Positions 63,401-64,000 of a stretch of 64,000 nt of DNA are shown here, piece by piece. Positions within the stretch are counted from its first letter, which is position 1. Each line of letters opens with the position of its first letter. The stretch is taken from contig NW_002060965.1 of the NCBI RefSeq assembly GCF_000150275.1, positions 562,923 through 626,922 of the forward strand, in the 5' to 3' direction. The position numbers and the translations under genes are program-made. Source of the DNA: Trichoplax adhaerens. Lineage: Eukaryota; Placozoa; Uniplacotomia; Trichoplacea; Trichoplacidae. The notes below the pieces were generated by a model, which ran no database searches, was not told where the DNA came from, and worked only from the letters and a program-made list of their open reading frames with translations.

Positions 63401-64000
63401 TGCACCACTGGTTCACAATTGGCTTCCTTAGATCATTACTCTAGCGTTAATACTTGCAAATTTTCAATCAACTGCCAATTTTTGGCCACTTGCTGTGTTG
63501 ATGGTTCAGTTAAGGTAACGATGACCTATAAATAAGTACGTTAATGTTCATACGATATTATTATTTATCCTAATTTTGAGTATGCAGAAACTTTAAAGGT
63601 ATAACTTTATTCCAATACTTAGATTAGCTGCCTATACTGTATTGTGTGATTTGTCATTTTATGAATGTAAAGTAAAAGTTGACTGATTTTCATATCCTTT
63701 CTGTTTCGGATACAAATTAATAATACGAAAAGTAGAACTGTTATTAAAAATAATTCATATAGAGGAAATTTTAAGAGTTGAATGTTTTTAATGTTACGAT
63801 GATAGCTTAACAGAACATTTAGCCATCAAATTGATGTAAGGTTGAAACTTTAAAATTGAAAAGGTCTTTCTTCTCAATTAGATGTGGAATGTTCGGTCTG
63901 GAAGATTGCGATACCGATTTCGCGGCCATACGACCCAAGTTTTAAATTGTTATTTCATGCAAGACGATAGAATTCTCTTAACTGTAGGTGATAGTTTAGC
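51484..64000 (+). CDS. APAF1-like: NLR-B: APAF1-like CARD / NB-ARC / WD40 protein, 3' end outside window
   Basis: At least 1215 residues, the tandem paralogue of NLR-A. Exons: 51484-51832, 55261-55530, 56405-56527, 56638-56792, 56970-57424, 57640-57949, 58580-58761, 58989-59121, 59230-59358, 59786-59911, 60061-60186, 60605-60865, 61014-61280, 61957-62091, 62228-62365, 62457-62576, 62701-62826, 63392-63514, and 63882 to the window end, still open. The CARD is at ~1-95. The P-loop GSEGSGKT is at 173-180, Walker B LLILDD at ~255-260, LVTTR at 277-281. A canonical GLPL-like CAPMAIALIG has Pro337. The winged helix includes NVLWQLNDGQVENIMNQLAK and the intact MHD-like ELHDIV has His459. WD40 blades follow, for example AGHS/CRGHSGGV then SCSSDESLK. 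Intron 1 is 3.4 kb and full of repeats, against 252 bp in NLR-A. With all NB-ARC motifs intact, this copy is the better candidate for a working ATP-switch protein. Confidence 0.92.
53740..54110. repeat. Degenerate ~130-145-bp tandem repeat in NLR-B intron 1
   Basis: Three copies marked by GGCATTAATG, GGTATTAATG and CGCCATTAATG at about 53766, 53913 and 54043. Each is followed by ACTTAAC/CTTAACT, CATATACTGTG and, between copies, GTAGATATCTAACCTTAT and GATGACTTAAATTGAATGG. Confidence 0.75.
54120..55150. repeat. ~105-113-bp minisatellite, about nine copies, in NLR-B intron 1
   Basis: Monomers share TTGAAATTGGTTTATTATCA, CCTTTACGTCTAGCTAGCCT, GTTTTTATAGCACCTTAATT, TCGATAAAGCTGTGCTAAGC and AATGAGCTAAACTCACTTTA. 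Successive TCACCTTTA words fall near 54197, 54303, 54410, 54513, 54616, 54730, 54840, 54946 and 55049. It ends just before the NB-ARC exon at 55261. Confidence 0.85.

Noticed and set aside
1-64000. CRISPR arrays, operons, prophage or bacterial genes
   Set aside because: Spliceosomal introns throughout, with no regular spacer-repeat structure; the tandem repeats have long contiguous units without unique spacers.

Overview
The window looks like the nuclear genome of an early-branching animal. It is AT-rich. Almost every recognisable gene is split by short GT-AG introns, many under 300 bp. The genes are animal orthologues: MFSD10, TM2D2, KANSL3, THOC1, PAAT/C10orf88, UBLCP1 and APAF1-like CARD/NB-ARC/WD40 proteins. 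A cofactor-independent phosphoglycerate mutase, uncommon in animals, lies among them. A placozoan (Trichoplax/Hoilungia type) fits best, but this is inferred from gene content and compactness and is not proven.

Layout. 1-1802 is the 3' part of MFSD10 (+). 2936-5811 is TM2D2 (-), complete in four exons. 7960-12024 is KANSL3 (-), complete in thirteen exons. It shares a divergent upstream region with the single-exon THOC1 (12946-14760, +). Converging on THOC1 is a single-exon gene for a secreted, probably GPI-anchored protein (17045-19375, -) with an LPMO-like copper-site N terminus, EGF-like segments and two DOMON-like domains. 19376-24362 is gene-poor and holds one copy of a 613-bp near-identical duplication. 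PAAT (24363-26433, -) and iPGM (28254-33292, +) diverge around a ~104-bp satellite array that carries the second copy of that duplication. UBLCP1 (33834-36368, -) converges on iPGM.

The right 25 kb is an APAF1-like locus with two head-to-tail paralogues. NLR-A (38362-45383) is complete at 1270 residues. NLR-B (51484 to beyond the window end) is 3'-truncated by the window. Both have an N-terminal CARD, NB-ARC, winged-helix and HD2 regions, then many WD40 blades, often one blade per ~126-bp phase-0 exon. Several exons have identical lengths in the two genes. NLR-B keeps the canonical P-loop, GLPL-like proline and LHD histidine. NLR-A keeps the P-loop and Walker B but has lost the GLPL proline and has LND in place of LHD.

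Most of the genes are unrelated housekeeping functions: membrane transport, a Notch/neurogenic TM2 protein, NSL chromatin complex, mRNA export, glycolysis, and nuclear proteasome phosphatase. The two NLRs form the only clear functional cluster, probably cell-death or immune signalling. Several families of degenerate tandem repeats (~100-190 bp units) occupy introns and intergenic gaps. Exon coordinates were obtained by hand from frame continuity, GT-AG sites and remembered family alignments. They conserve phase throughout but have not been checked against transcripts.
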